Source: Bradyrhizobium sp. BRP22 (GTDB lineage: Bacteria; Pseudomonadota; Alphaproteobacteria; Rhizobiales; Xanthobacteraceae). Taken from it: a stretch of DNA of 64,000 nucleotides. A program made the translations under genes and the position numbers. This document shows positions 1 to 9,015 of the stretch, piece by piece (within the stretch, counting starts at the first letter, position 1; each line of letters starts with the position of its first letter). Under the pieces are notes generated by a model that did not search any database, was not told the DNA's origin, and saw only the letters and a list, made by a program, of their open reading frames with translations. Location of the stretch: assembly GCF_020194175.1 (NCBI RefSeq), contig NZ_JADYVX010000002.1, positions 62,001 through 126,000 of the forward strand. The letters are read 5' to 3'.

Positions 1-213
1 CATGGCGTCCCGTACACTTCCATAATCCCGAATGTCGCCCAGGACGAACTTAACCTTCGTATTCTTCAGCTCGGTTCGCATATCTTCCTGCTTCTTCTCG
101 TCGCGACTAAATATGCGAATTTCGCGGATCTCCGTGTGGAGAAACCGACGCAACACGGCATTGCCGAAGGATCCAGTTCCACCGGTGATCATTAGTGTTT
201 TGCCACTAAACAT
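1..213 (-). CDS. UDP-GlcNAc 4,6-dehydratase, N-terminal part (FnlA/WbjB/CapE-like)
   Basis: Only the first 71 codons lie in the window; the gene runs off the left edge. The protein opens with a Rossmann nucleotide-binding motif (ITGGTGSFG at residues 8-16), followed by an IFSRDEKKQ segment and a GDIRDY segment. These are typical of the extended SDR family that converts UDP-GlcNAc to a 4-keto-6-deoxy sugar, usually with C5 inversion. Family knowledge: such enzymes start the UDP-L-FucNAc and UDP-L-QuiNAc pathways in the cytoplasm. The ATG at 213 overlaps the stop of the upstream RmlD-like reductase by 8 bp, so both belong to one leftward operon. The subfamily is clear from the motif set; the exact sugar product is inferred. 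Confidence 0.85.
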   Translation of the reverse strand, partial: MFSGKTLMITGGTGSFGNAVLRRFLHTEIREIRIFSRDEKKQEDMRTELKNTKVKFVLGDIRDYGSVRDAM

Positions 214-1093
214 GGGCTGCCTCGTGACGTACATCGGCTTCATACATTCGACGAATTAGTTCGGGCCAGGCCGGAGCTCGATATCCGGTCACGGCTGTGA
301 ACTTCTTAGAAATCAACGAACGATCGATTTGCACACTCGAGTCCTCCAAGATGGAAATTTCCTTTCGATACTCCTTTGCAATGAGGCGGAGCAGATTGAA
401 CTTGGAAATTGGCTGCGCGGACACATGGTAAACCCCACTAAGCTCAGGCCTCGGCATAACGACGTCACGAATAATTGCCGCGAGCTCACATGTAGGGAGG
501 CCGGAGAAGATTGCCTTCGTGTACCCTACTGCCGTTCGCTTCTGTAAAAAAAACCATTCCACTAGCGAATGCGATGTAGACAGCTCTCTCCCGATTATAG
601 AGGTGCGCAGTGTCACCGCATTTTTGTAGCTACTCAGCTCCCCGAGCAGTTTGGACTGACCATAGAGGTCTTGCGCGTCCGTAGGGTCTTCCTCCGTATA
701 GTTTCCCTTTGCACCCGAAAAGACGCAGTCGGTGCTGATGTGAATCACTCGTGCACCGACGAGGGAACAAAGCCGAACGAGACGATGAGGAAACAGTGCA
801 TTGATCGGCAAGGCGATAAGAGGATCACATGCGGACGACAGTTGCTTCACTAAGCCGACACAGTTCACAACAACGTCCGGACGTTCTCGATCCAGAATCG
901 AAACGAGAGAGTTGTCGTCCAATACATCTAGCGTTACGAGCCGCGCCACTTGTTGTGGTGCAAAAAAGCGCGACGCTTGCTTGTCGCGAATGGTCGCCAG
1001 CAATTCGCAATTCTCATCCTCCACAAAAGATCGAAATACCGCTGCTCCCAACATCCCGCTTGCGCCGAGAATAAGTACTTTCGTTCTACGCAT
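206..1093 (-). CDS. RmlD-like sugar-nucleotide reductase (SDR family)
   Basis: A 295-residue short-chain dehydrogenase/reductase of the dTDP-4-dehydrorhamnose reductase type. The N-terminal glycine-rich cofactor motif (LGASGMLG, about residues 9-16), the STDCVFSG segment near 120 and the YGQSK catalytic Tyr/Lys motif near 143 are visible. It sits between an FnlA-type dehydratase and a WbuB-like glycosyltransferase. In known O-antigen loci an RmlD-like enzyme in this position (QnlB type) reduces the 4-keto intermediate on the way to UDP-L-RhaNAc or UDP-L-QuiNAc. The start overlaps the upstream stop by 8 bp. The substrate assignment is inference from context; an ordinary dTDP-rhamnose role is less likely because no rmlA, rmlB or rmlC gene is present here. 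Confidence 0.85.
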   Translation of the reverse strand: MRRTKVLILGASGMLGAAVFRSFVEDENCELLATIRDKQASRFFAPQQVARLVTLDVLDDNSLVSILDRERPDVVVNCVGLVKQLSSACDPLIALPINALFPHRLVRLCSLVGARVIHISTDCVFSGAKGNYTEEDPTDAQDLYGQSKLLGELSSYKNAVTLRTSIIGRELSTSHSLVEWFFLQKRTAVGYTKAIFSGLPTCELAAIIRDVVMPRPELSGVYHVSAQPISKFNLLRLIAKEYRKEISILEDSSVQIDRSLISKKFTAVTGYRAPAWPELIRRMYEADVRHEAAHV

Positions 1094-2312
1094 GGCCTCC
1101 CATCCTCGATTCCAAGACTCTCAATAATCTACCTATTACGTGCTCGGCCTCGAAGTGCTCTTTGTAGTAGGCCTGGCCCGCCTCTCCCATTTGTAGCCGC
1201 TTTTTGAAAGGCATGTCGGTGAGTTCGAGAATGCTCCGTGCAAGACCGGCAGCATCTTCAGCCTCGACAGTGAGCCCCGCCCCCGACTTCTCAATCAAGT
1301 CGGCCGCCGCCCCACTTATGGCGCCTACGATGGGCCGTCCAGCTTTGAGATATGCCTGCACTTTGCTGGGAATGGTTGCATTCAACGCGGCATCTCGGCC
1401 CAACGTGACGAGCAGGCAATCGGCCAACCTAAACAGTTCCGGCATCATACGGTTGTCCAGCATTCCCACCATTGCGAGGTTGTTTATTCCAGCATCAGCT
1501 GCGGCACGACGTAGCGACTCAGCATCGCTTCCTGTGCCGGCCACAATTATCAGTATCTCTGGTCGCGACTGAAGAACGCGCGCCGCTTCGACGATAGTCG
1601 TTAGCGCTTGGGCACGGCCGAGATTACCCGCGAACACAACCGAGAATCTTCCGCAAAATAAGCGCTGGATGTGGATGGGCAAAGGCACGATCTCTTCCGA
1701 AACATAGGAAGCGGCAAAGTTTGGGAGTACAAAAATTCTATCACTCGAAATCGTTTCGGAGATTGGTCGAACGAACTTCTCAGATTGCACAAAAACGGTA
1801 TCTCCGGCTCCGTAGACAAAGTCCGAGACAAGCCGGAGCCCCCGCGAAACAAGGCGGCTTCCGGCAAATCCGGTCGACTTCACAACGTCTGGCCAGAGAT
1901 CCTGAACCCAAAGAGCAAGATGACAGCGCTTTAGCCTGCGCAGGAGAATTGCTGGAATCGCGGCCGTGATGGGAGTTGTGAATACAAGAATAACATCAAC
2001 GTCGCGACCGCGAAGCAACCAAGGAAACCGCAGAAGCCCGGAAAAGACGAAGGACATGTAGTTAAGACTTAGGTCGAGCGCACTGGCCTTATGTCTAGGC
2101 CGACAAGGCACCCTTATGACACTCGCGCCCTCGTACCGTTCGCATTGAATGCCATGCCGAGTATATGGTGGATGAATCTGTCCAGTCGGATAGTTGGGTT
2201 TGCCCGTTACGACCGTGACTGAGTGACCTCGTGCGACCAGCCTTTGAACCAGCTCATTGACTATGAAAGACTCTGGCCAAAAATACTGTGTTACTAGCAA
2301 AATGCGCATCAA
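1086..2312 (-). CDS. GT4 glycosyltransferase, WbuB-like
   Basis: A 408-residue GT-B fold glycosyltransferase. The N-terminus (TQYFWPESF, then KPNYPTG) has the signature of the WbuB-type family that transfers N-acetyl-6-deoxyhexosamines. The C-terminal donor-binding half shows VFAGNLGRAQ near residue 230 and a glycine/aspartate-rich segment near 330. Neighbours making an activated 6-deoxy-L-hexosamine support a matching transferase role at the cytoplasmic membrane. The gene overlaps its upstream partner by 4 bp and the next gene by 8 bp, indicating translational coupling. Two consecutive Met codons (2312 and 2309) are possible starts. The exact donor and acceptor are not readable from the sequence. 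Confidence 0.85.
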   Translation of the reverse strand: MMRILLVTQYFWPESFIVNELVQRLVARGHSVTVVTGKPNYPTGQIHPPYTRHGIQCERYEGASVIRVPCRPRHKASALDLSLNYMSFVFSGLLRFPWLLRGRDVDVILVFTTPITAAIPAILLRRLKRCHLALWVQDLWPDVVKSTGFAGSRLVSRGLRLVSDFVYGAGDTVFVQSEKFVRPISETISSDRIFVLPNFAASYVSEEIVPLPIHIQRLFCGRFSVVFAGNLGRAQALTTIVEAARVLQSRPEILIIVAGTGSDAESLRRAAADAGINNLAMVGMLDNRMMPELFRLADCLLVTLGRDAALNATIPSKVQAYLKAGRPIVGAISGAAADLIEKSGAGLTVEAEDAAGLARSILELTDMPFKKRLQMGEAGQAYYKEHFEAEHVIGRLLRVLESRMGGHA

Positions 2313-3430
2313 GGTATGCTAATCCAATCAGGCTTTCTCGAAGTGGGACAACGGACCCACGCGTAAGTTTTCGCATACTGCTCGGCGATGCCAGGCCATG
2401 AGAAGTTCTGCAGAGCATACTCTCTTGCCCGTTCTCCGATAGACTGCGCTTGAGTCAGCGTCAGTGAAATTGCTTCTCGCAAGGCTTGCCGCAACTGACC
2501 AACATCGTTGTCGACAACCCACCCCAGCCTTCTTTCCACAAGATGGCCCCATGGGGTAGCGCGGGAGGTGATTACGGGAAGACCAGCCCGGAGAGCTTCG
2601 GCCACAGAGATCCCAAAGTTCTCGCCGTATGACGGCAGGACATACACAGAGCAACTGCGAAGCTTTTGCCACTTCTGGTCCCCGTAGAGAGGCCCTAAAA
2701 GCTTAACATCTCGTAGCAGTCCTAACGTTTGAATTTGCGTTTTCAAGAATTCCCGATACCTCGGATCGCCAAAACCATGTATGTGCAATTCGTAGCCTCG
2801 CCGGTCTTCTAAACCGCTCCAAGCTTGCAACAAGTCAGCAACACCTTTCGCAGGAGACAGGCGCGCCAAGAAGAGCACAATCTTCTCGCGCTCAACTCGA
2901 CCAGATTCTGCTAACCTGGTACTATCCTCCTCTACCCCGTTAGGGATGATGGCAATCGGGGACAGCAGCCCCAGCCCACGGAGCTGCAGATGTTCCTGTT
3001 CAGAACTAGCAATGAGCAGATCGGCGCACTCAATCATTCTTCTTTGATAGACGTGCCAAGCCACACACTTTTTGATTCGCTTCTGCGCAAGCGCCCATGG
3101 AGCCAAAGCGCCATGCGGGCTAACAACGAGCCGCGCTCGGTGCTTTTGTGCTTGCCGATGAGCGAACCACTCAAATGGCGTCCAAAGACCGTGGATGTGA
3201 ACTAGGCCGGAGAACAGATAAGCTGGAAGAGCGCCGAAGCCACGTCCGCCCTGTCCGGCTACGTAGACGCTTTCATATTTCTGCTCGGGCGGCGAACCGC
3301 ATATGAGGCTCGAAGCCGCTTGTTGCTCCAGCAAAGCACGATGAAGGGGCAACGCCACGGCAGCCATACCGCCACCCGTTCTCGTTGCATCCCTCAATAT
3401 ACCTGTAACGCTCCCCGCAAGCCCCCCCAT
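2309..3430 (-). CDS. GT4 family glycosyltransferase
   Basis: A 373-residue GT-B glycosyltransferase and the first gene of the leftward operon. A glycine-rich N-terminus (TRTGGGMAAV), an IHGLW segment near residue 80, SPHGALAPWAL near 104, and a C-terminal half with LFLARLSPAKGVADLL near 190 and PSYGENFGISVAEAL near 265 fit the GT4 family; the E-x7-E pair binds the nucleotide sugar. The start at 3430 is well supported by a strong ribosome-binding sequence (GAGGAGAA) directly upstream of the ATG. The enzyme presumably adds one sugar of the repeat unit on the inner face of the membrane. Donor and linkage are unknown. Confidence 0.85.
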   Translation of the reverse strand: MGGLAGSVTGILRDATRTGGGMAAVALPLHRALLEQQAASSLICGSPPEQKYESVYVAGQGGRGFGALPAYLFSGLVHIHGLWTPFEWFAHRQAQKHRARLVVSPHGALAPWALAQKRIKKCVAWHVYQRRMIECADLLIASSEQEHLQLRGLGLLSPIAIIPNGVEEDSTRLAESGRVEREKIVLFLARLSPAKGVADLLQAWSGLEDRRGYELHIHGFGDPRYREFLKTQIQTLGLLRDVKLLGPLYGDQKWQKLRSCSVYVLPSYGENFGISVAEALRAGLPVITSRATPWGHLVERRLGWVVDNDVGQLRQALREAISLTLTQAQSIGERAREYALQNFSWPGIAEQYAKTYAWVRCPTSRKPDWISIP

Positions 3431-3723
3431 TTCTCCTCAGTACCTACCCAAGCGCGAGTTCAATTGCAAGTTCAATTTTTACATGGCCGTTGCCGGGACA
3501 ATTTACCTTCTCATCCGGAGGCTGTAATGGATGACCTTCAGTTGGTTTGCATGACGGTATCCGGGGAAGCCATATCGCGAAATACCAGAGCGAATGGTTC
3601 GATCAGCATGAATCTAACGAGATTGATCCGCGTTGCCGAAACTTCGCCGTGTGGCAAACCAAGTCGGGATGATCACCAACATCCCCACCGCTGAGCTGAG
3701 TCATATGCTACTTAGCCACGGGA
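3431..3723. promoter_or_regulatory. Divergent intergenic region between two polysaccharide operons
   Basis: This 293-bp stretch separates the leftward glycosyltransferase operon from the rightward export operon and must hold both promoters if they are transcribed separately. An AT-rich patch around 3457-3485 contains repeated TTCAATT motifs, a plausible regulator or RNA polymerase contact region. No convincing -35/-10 pair could be assigned by eye. Confidence 0.4.
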
Positions 3724-4851
3724 GTGAATTCGAGGTTGTGGAAAGTGCATGTATTGATCGCAGACTATTGTTTTGTGGCGCCCGAAATTACGAGACACTT
3801 CTACTTAAATCGAGCCCAAGCAACCCCGAGCGGCCAGACGTATAGCTGTTTCGGCTCGGGTTTCGAAGGGGTAGTTCGTGGGATCCCAAATACGCAATCT
3901 GGCTCAAGATGCACGGCTTCTGCAGAAAACGTCGTAGAGCGAACCATCTTGACGCAGTACGCTGAGTGGTTCGAACATTTGCGCTCCTCCGTCCCGCTTG
4001 ACGACTTCGACGTGATCGAAGTTCCTTCGTATTACCCGTTCGCGCACCTAATCAAGAAGGGGCCGCGCACCCGACTACGACTCGTGCTGCACGGGATGAA
4101 CTCGCATTTGCTCGCAGCTGGATATGAGAACCATGCCACCCTGTTCGAGTACGTCAGAGGATGGCAGAGGCTCGAGGTAGCATCAGTTGCTTCGGCGGAT
4201 GAGATCGTCGCGGCATCGCTCGCGGAGAAGGCTAGCTTCGAAGAGCAATTCGGCTACTCCGGTGACGTAACCGTACCCAGTCCATTTCTCTTTTTGCCTA
4301 GCCTGGCCTCCGCTCCGCGGATTGAGCCGCTTGCGGCGACGAACTCAGTCCAACAAACAGACGCGCTGAATCTGATCTATGTCGGCCCGCTTGATGGAGT
4401 CCATGAACCGCATCGGCTGAGCGAAGTGAGGAGGCGAGTGAGCCGCCACAACGTCAACCTCAAAGCCTATGGCCCCAGCCTAAAATTCCGTGCGAACGAA
4501 TCGTCTTCCATAATACGGACGATCGCTCCTGAAATCGAAATCTCGCAATCATCTGCGACTTGGTGGGAGCTTGAGGATCCTGACATCACCATCGTCGTTT
4601 ATCCTGGTCGCGCAACAGTAAACTGGCTCCCGCTGCATGCAGTAATGCGCGGCTACACTGTTTGTTTGAGCGATCGCGCTGGCTGCAAGCAGATGTTCGA
4701 CGATTGCGGCCTAGAATATGCTCGCGTTGAAGACACAACAGCCTTGGAGCCGCTTCCGCGGGCGGTTCGCCTCGAGAACATAGGGCGGATGTTGTCGGCC
4801 TTACGGAGCAATGTTGCGTCTCCATCGGCCGAGTTGGGAGAGCATGCATGA
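3724..4851 (+). CDS. Putative glycosyltransferase-like protein
   Basis: A 375-residue protein with no clear family motif. The middle (LHGMNSHLL near residue 123) and the second half (LIYVGPLDGVHEPHRL near 217, then VVYPGRATVNWLPLHAVMRG near 292) resemble a GT-B layout with a nucleotide-sugar site. Context supports a glycosyltransferase: it overlaps the next gene by ATGA at 4848-4851 and lies in the O-antigen operon. The GTG at 3724 is the first possible start after an in-frame TGA at 3697 and lacks a clear ribosome-binding site. A downstream GTG at 3745 is an alternative. The function is inferred from context. Confidence 0.65.
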   Translation: MNSRLWKVHVLIADYCFVAPEITRHFYLNRAQATPSGQTYSCFGSGFEGVVRGIPNTQSGSRCTASAENVVERTILTQYAEWFEHLRSSVPLDDFDVIEVPSYYPFAHLIKKGPRTRLRLVLHGMNSHLLAAGYENHATLFEYVRGWQRLEVASVASADEIVAASLAEKASFEEQFGYSGDVTVPSPFLFLPSLASAPRIEPLAATNSVQQTDALNLIYVGPLDGVHEPHRLSEVRRRVSRHNVNLKAYGPSLKFRANESSSIIRTIAPEIEISQSSATWWELEDPDITIVVYPGRATVNWLPLHAVMRGYTVCLSDRAGCKQMFDDCGLEYARVEDTTALEPLPRAVRLENIGRMLSALRSNVASPSAELGEHA

Positions 4852-7800
4852 TCCCGAACGAACGACCGCTCGTATCTATCGTTATTCCCGTGTACAATGG
4901 CGCAAATTTCCTTGCCGACGCCATCCGCTCCGCACAAGGTCAGACCTATCCCAACATTGAAATCGTTGTCGTGAATGACGGATCGCGCGACCACGGAGCG
5001 ACACGAGAAGTTGCGCTCTCCTTTGGAGATGGAATTCGATATTTCGAGAAAGAGAATGGCGGCTGCGGGAGCGCTTTTAACTACGGTATCGAGCGAATGC
5101 GAGGTGCCTATTTCTCGTGGCTGAGCCATGACGATTTTTATGATCCTAAAAAGATCGAGCGACAGCTGGAGGTCTTGTTCGAAAATCAAAACGAAGCGAA
5201 GGTAGCATGTTGCTCCTATCGTGTTTTGGAGACTGGCACCGGCCGCCTGTCTCCGCAGCATTACTTCGACGTCCGGGAGCTTACAGCGAAGCCCTTTTAC
5301 GGCCTGTTTCGCGGTGCCATCAACGGCAACTGCCTGCTGATTTCGAAGGACGTATTCGACGAGATAGGTCGATTTGATGAGTCGCTGCGCACAACTCAGG
5401 ACTACGACCTCTTCTATCGCCTACTACAGCGTTTCAGCATTGTTTATCATGATGATGTCCTAGTCACTGCGCGTGTACACCCGCAGCAAGACACAATCGC
5501 GAAATACGATTTAGCTATGAATGAGTCGGACGAGCTATGGTCGCGTTTCATAGCTGAGTCACCATCGATTGGCGTCTTCACGTATGAACGCTCCCCACTC
5601 GAATATTGGGCAAAGCTTGCCAACCACTTGTGGCAATCGCCCTACCCGGCGGCGCGAGAGAGGGTATTCGAAGAACTGCGGCGAGCGCTCGAGGAAGGGC
5701 CGAAGCAGGATCAACCGCTCGTTTCAATTGTGATACCTTTTGTACGGGTGGACGATTTGTTTCTGAGCGCGATCAAGTCGGCCGTCGAGCAAACCTACAC
5801 GAATCTTGAGATTGTAGCGGCAGCGAACATTCGATTGGGCGCGGATTCGCTTCGCGAGGTTCATTCTCTCGCACGTGCTAGCGGTCGCCAGATGATCGTA
5901 GTCGACGCCTCCGAGAAGCGCGGAGCTTCGTATGCTCGAAATCGAGGCCTCGATGCAGCCAAAGGTGAACTGATCGCGTTGCTTGATGCAGACGATTTCT
6001 GGCATCCCAAGAAAATCGAGTATCAGGTAGCCGCTATGATCGGTACTGATTGTAGCGCTGTTTCTACCGCGTACTCGTTGAACCATCTCGACGTGGAGGA
6101 CTTCGCTCCTAAACAGAAACTGTATTACACGGTGCGTGACTACTTGCTCACGCTGGATAGAATATTTCCAACCCCTTCATTCATGTTTCGAGCAACCCCC
6201 ATACGCTTCGACGAGAACATGACTATCTGCGAGGATATGGACTTCTTCTCAAAACTCATAGGCGACGGCTTCTTCCTCGAACTGCCTTTTAAGCTTTGTG
6301 TCGTAAACACCAAACCAGTCTACGCGTGGAACGTCTCCGAGGCGTACTCCTCTCGGATGTCAGTGTGTGTCGCACGTGGTGTTTCCGAAAAGGGAGATGA
6401 ATTCGAAACTGAACTTTTTCTAACTTTGTGCCGCGTGGCTCTTTCGCGAGGTGAACTGAGCGACCTGCAGTTTGTTGCCCGCAACTGGTCTCGGGTCATT
6501 CGGGCTGTGCCTCGCCACTACGTCACCGAAAAGTTTGCTCGCCATCTTGCCCGCAGAATACCGGCAGCTCGGACGATCGCGGCGCAGCTTCGTCGCGCGC
6601 GCTCTGGTCTGGCCCAGAGGACGTCGCTGCCGTCGCTTTGGAGCGTGTCACGCGGATCGGGCAGGAGCTTACGCTCGATCGTCTACCATGCCATGATGCC
6701 AAGCAGCATCGAGAGACGCATCGTCGCCGCCTCTAGTCAGTATAGAGCTTTGATCACTCGCTTGGAGCAGGTCACCGCAGAATTCACTGCTGCGCGAGAG
6801 GCACATGCTATTGCCTTGGCTCAGCTAGAGCAAACGATTGTCGAGCAACGAAATCGGCATCAGGAAGAAACCGCGCGCCTGGAACGGAGTGTCTCCGAGC
6901 ACGATGCTGTTCACACGGCAAGCCTCGCACAGATCGCTCAGCTGGAGCAGACGATCGCAGGGCATCAAGATAGGCATAGGACTGATCACGAGCGCTTAGG
7001 TCAGCTAGAAGCGCTTTTGGCGGAGCACCGAGGCATAGAGAGCGCGCATCGTGACACCATTGTTAGGCTCGAGAGCAGGTTAGCTGAGCACTTGGGCATT
7101 CACGCTGCGCGGATCCAGGAGATCGCTCGGCTTGAGCAGATAAACGCTGAGCAACAAAGGACGCACAAGACTCTTTCTGAGCAGATTGTTCGGTTGGAAG
7201 AGGCTATCGCACAGCGAACCCACGATTTGGCGCAGAGCCGACTGGAACTTGCGGCCGCGGTCAACGAAAACAGCGCTCTTCGCGGCCAAGTGACGGCCTA
7301 TAGTGTTGCCAACAACAATCAGTCGGCCTTGATTACGGGCAGATTGTCTCTCTTGGACTACAGTATCCACTCGCTTGTGAAGTCTGCTGGTCGGCGCGAA
7401 AGCGGCGCTAGCGCCGCCTATCTTGACTTGATGGAGCGTGCGTTGGTCGGTCTCCTGACCGGCGATCCGGCCATAAGCCCCTGGTCTAAAGGAAAGTTTG
7501 ATCCAGATATCCGAGCCATTGGCAGGGATTGGCCCCAGCAAGCGCTGACAATGATCGGTACTGTGCGTATGCGGAATCTGCGCCATCTGCTCGAACAGAT
7601 CATCCAAGACAACATTCCGGGCGACCTAATTGAAACAGGCGTTTGGCGCGGAGGGGCCTGCATCTACATGCGCGCGATTCTTGCTGCTCATAACATCACT
7701 GATCGCACCGTTTGGGTGGCGGACTCGTTTTCCGGACTACCTCGACCCAACGAAGCAGCGTTCCCAGCGGACCTCGGAGATATTCATTATACGTTTGGCG

Positions 7801-8204
7801 AACTATCCGTCTCACTGAATGAGGTTAGGCAAAACTTCGAGCGGTACGGGCTGCTTGATGAGCAGGTTCGCTTCCTCGAAGGATGGTTCAAAGATACCTT
7901 ACCATCGGCCCCGATCGAACGGCTCGCTCTTATGCGGCTCGACGGCGACATGTACGAGTCGACAATCCAAGCTCTAGACGCACTTTACGTTAAGCTCTCA
8001 GCCGGCGGCTTCGTAATCGTCGATGACTACATACTTGAACCTTGCCGCAAAGCAGTCGAAGATTTCCGGATGAGGCACGAAATCACCGCTCCTCTTGAGC
8101 CCATCGACGGCGCCGCCGTGTTCTGGCGCAAGTCACCGGCCCAGGTAAGCGTCGCGCCACTCCCGTCCTCCACCGTACCGAACAGGGAGACACTGTGTGA
8201 TTGA
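4848..8204 (+). CDS. Fusion protein: two GT2 domains, long coiled coil, TylF-like methyltransferase
   Basis: An 1118-residue multidomain protein. Residues about 5-260 form a GT2 glycosyltransferase (VSIVIPVYNG, VNDGS, SHDD). Residues about 290-520 form a second GT2 domain, with a degenerate first motif (AAANIR where NDGS is expected) but an intact LLDADD. Residues about 638-800 are a charged coiled coil of near-repeats starting RLEQ/QLEQ, spaced 18, 21 or 24 residues. Residues about 860-1100 resemble TylF/MycF macrocin O-methyltransferases (ETGVWRGG, VADSFSGLP, LRLDGDMYEST, VIVDDY). The gene is translationally coupled to its neighbours and precedes wzm/wzt. In ABC-dependent O-antigen systems a separate coiled-coil methyltransferase such as WbdD caps the chain and sets its length. 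By analogy, this protein may polymerise, measure and cap. That role is inference; the domains are well supported. Confidence 0.85.
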   Translation: MIPNERPLVSIVIPVYNGANFLADAIRSAQGQTYPNIEIVVVNDGSRDHGATREVALSFGDGIRYFEKENGGCGSAFNYGIERMRGAYFSWLSHDDFYDPKKIERQLEVLFENQNEAKVACCSYRVLETGTGRLSPQHYFDVRELTAKPFYGLFRGAINGNCLLISKDVFDEIGRFDESLRTTQDYDLFYRLLQRFSIVYHDDVLVTARVHPQQDTIAKYDLAMNESDELWSRFIAESPSIGVFTYERSPLEYWAKLANHLWQSPYPAARERVFEELRRALEEGPKQDQPLVSIVIPFVRVDDLFLSAIKSAVEQTYTNLEIVAAANIRLGADSLREVHSLARASGRQMIVVDASEKRGASYARNRGLDAAKGELIALLDADDFWHPKKIEYQVAAMIGTDCSAVSTAYSLNHLDVEDFAPKQKLYYTVRDYLLTLDRIFPTPSFMFRATPIRFDENMTICEDMDFFSKLIGDGFFLELPFKLCVVNTKPVYAWNVSEAYSSRMSVCVARGVSEKGDEFETELFLTLCRVALSRGELSDLQFVARNWSRVIRAVPRHYVTEKFARHLARRIPAARTIAAQLRRARSGLAQRTSLPSLWSVSRGSGRSLRSIVYHAMMPSSIERRIVAASSQYRALITRLEQVTAEFTAAREAHAIALAQLEQTIVEQRNRHQEETARLERSVSEHDAVHTASLAQIAQLEQTIAGHQDRHRTDHERLGQLEALLAEHRGIESAHRDTIVRLESRLAEHLGIHAARIQEIARLEQINAEQQRTHKTLSEQIVRLEEAIAQRTHDLAQSRLELAAAVNENSALRGQVTAYSVANNNQSALITGRLSLLDYSIHSLVKSAGRRESGASAAYLDLMERALVGLLTGDPAISPWSKGKFDPDIRAIGRDWPQQALTMIGTVRMRNLRHLLEQIIQDNIPGDLIETGVWRGGACIYMRAILAAHNITDRTVWVADSFSGLPRPNEAAFPADLGDIHYTFGELSVSLNEVRQNFERYGLLDEQVRFLEGWFKDTLPSAPIERLALMRLDGDMYESTIQALDALYVKLSAGGFVIVDDYILEPCRKAVEDFRMRHEITAPLEPIDGAAVFWRKSPAQVSVAPLPSSTVPNRETLCD

Positions 8205-9015
8205 TCATTCGATTTCGCCCCATCACATGATTAGAACTTTTGTTCAGTATCGCGGCTTGATTGGCAAGCTGGTACTACGTGAATTTGCTGCCAAGTATCG
8301 CGGATCATTGGGGGGCGTGGTGTGGGCTGTGCTTACGCCTCTCATTATGGTCGCGATATTCGTGTTTGTTTTCGGCATCGTGTTCCAGGCGCGCTGGGGA
8401 GTGGAGGAAGCGCAGAAGGCAACGTTCACCGTAACGCTTCTAGTAGGTATGGTAGTGCATGGACTTTTTGCCGAAGCGCTTTCGCGCTCACCCACGGTCG
8501 TCGTTGGCAATCCATCCTATGTGAAGAAAGTGGTATTCCCGCTCGAAATACTGCCGGTTGTAGTAGTTTTGAACGCTCTCATCAGCGCCCTAATCGGGCT
8601 AGCTATTGTGGTCTTGGTCCATTTCGCACTATCCGGAGTTCTTTCGCCGACGCTACCGTTGTTACCCCTCGTGCTCTGCCCTTTTCTGATGGCAGTGCTG
8701 GGTATTGTCTATTTTCTGAGTTCAATCGGCGTTTTTTTTCGCGACTTACTGCAAATCATCGGTCTTCTTACGATGGCAACGATGTTCATGGCACCGATTT
8801 TTTATCCGACTTCCGCCGTGCCATATCCGTATCGCACGTTATTGTATCTCAATCCGCTCACGTTTGCAGTCGAGCAGGCCCGGGCCGTTGCCCTTTACGG
8901 GCAAGCGCCGAATTGGGAAGGGCTTCTCATCTTCGCTTTGGCAGGGCTAACATCGTTCTGGCTTGGATACGCTTGGTTTCAGAAGACGCGGAAGGGATTT
9001 GCCGATGTCCTCTGA
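8197..9015 (+). CDS. wzm: ABC-2 polysaccharide export permease (Wzm)
   Basis: A 272-residue inner-membrane permease with about six hydrophobic segments and the ABC-2 N-terminal signature (LVLREFAAKYRGSLGG near residue 25, followed by WAVLTPLIMV). Family knowledge: Wzm dimers form the channel that moves lipid-linked O-antigen or teichoic-acid-like chains to the periplasmic face, powered by Wzt. The GTG at 8197 overlaps the previous gene by 8 bp; an internal ATG at 8227 is an alternative start. The gene ends 11 bp inside the wzt gene, as expected for a coupled permease/ATPase pair. Confidence 0.92.
   Translation: MIDHSISPHHMIRTFVQYRGLIGKLVLREFAAKYRGSLGGVVWAVLTPLIMVAIFVFVFGIVFQARWGVEEAQKATFTVTLLVGMVVHGLFAEALSRSPTVVVGNPSYVKKVVFPLEILPVVVVLNALISALIGLAIVVLVHFALSGVLSPTLPLLPLVLCPFLMAVLGIVYFLSSIGVFFRDLLQIIGLLTMATMFMAPIFYPTSAVPYPYRTLLYLNPLTFAVEQARAVALYGQAPNWEGLLIFALAGLTSFWLGYAWFQKTRKGFADVL

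Noticed and set aside
8963..9004. Upstream extension of the Wzt start
   Set aside because: The added 14 residues come from the out-of-frame wzm end; the ATG at 9005 gives the family N-terminus.
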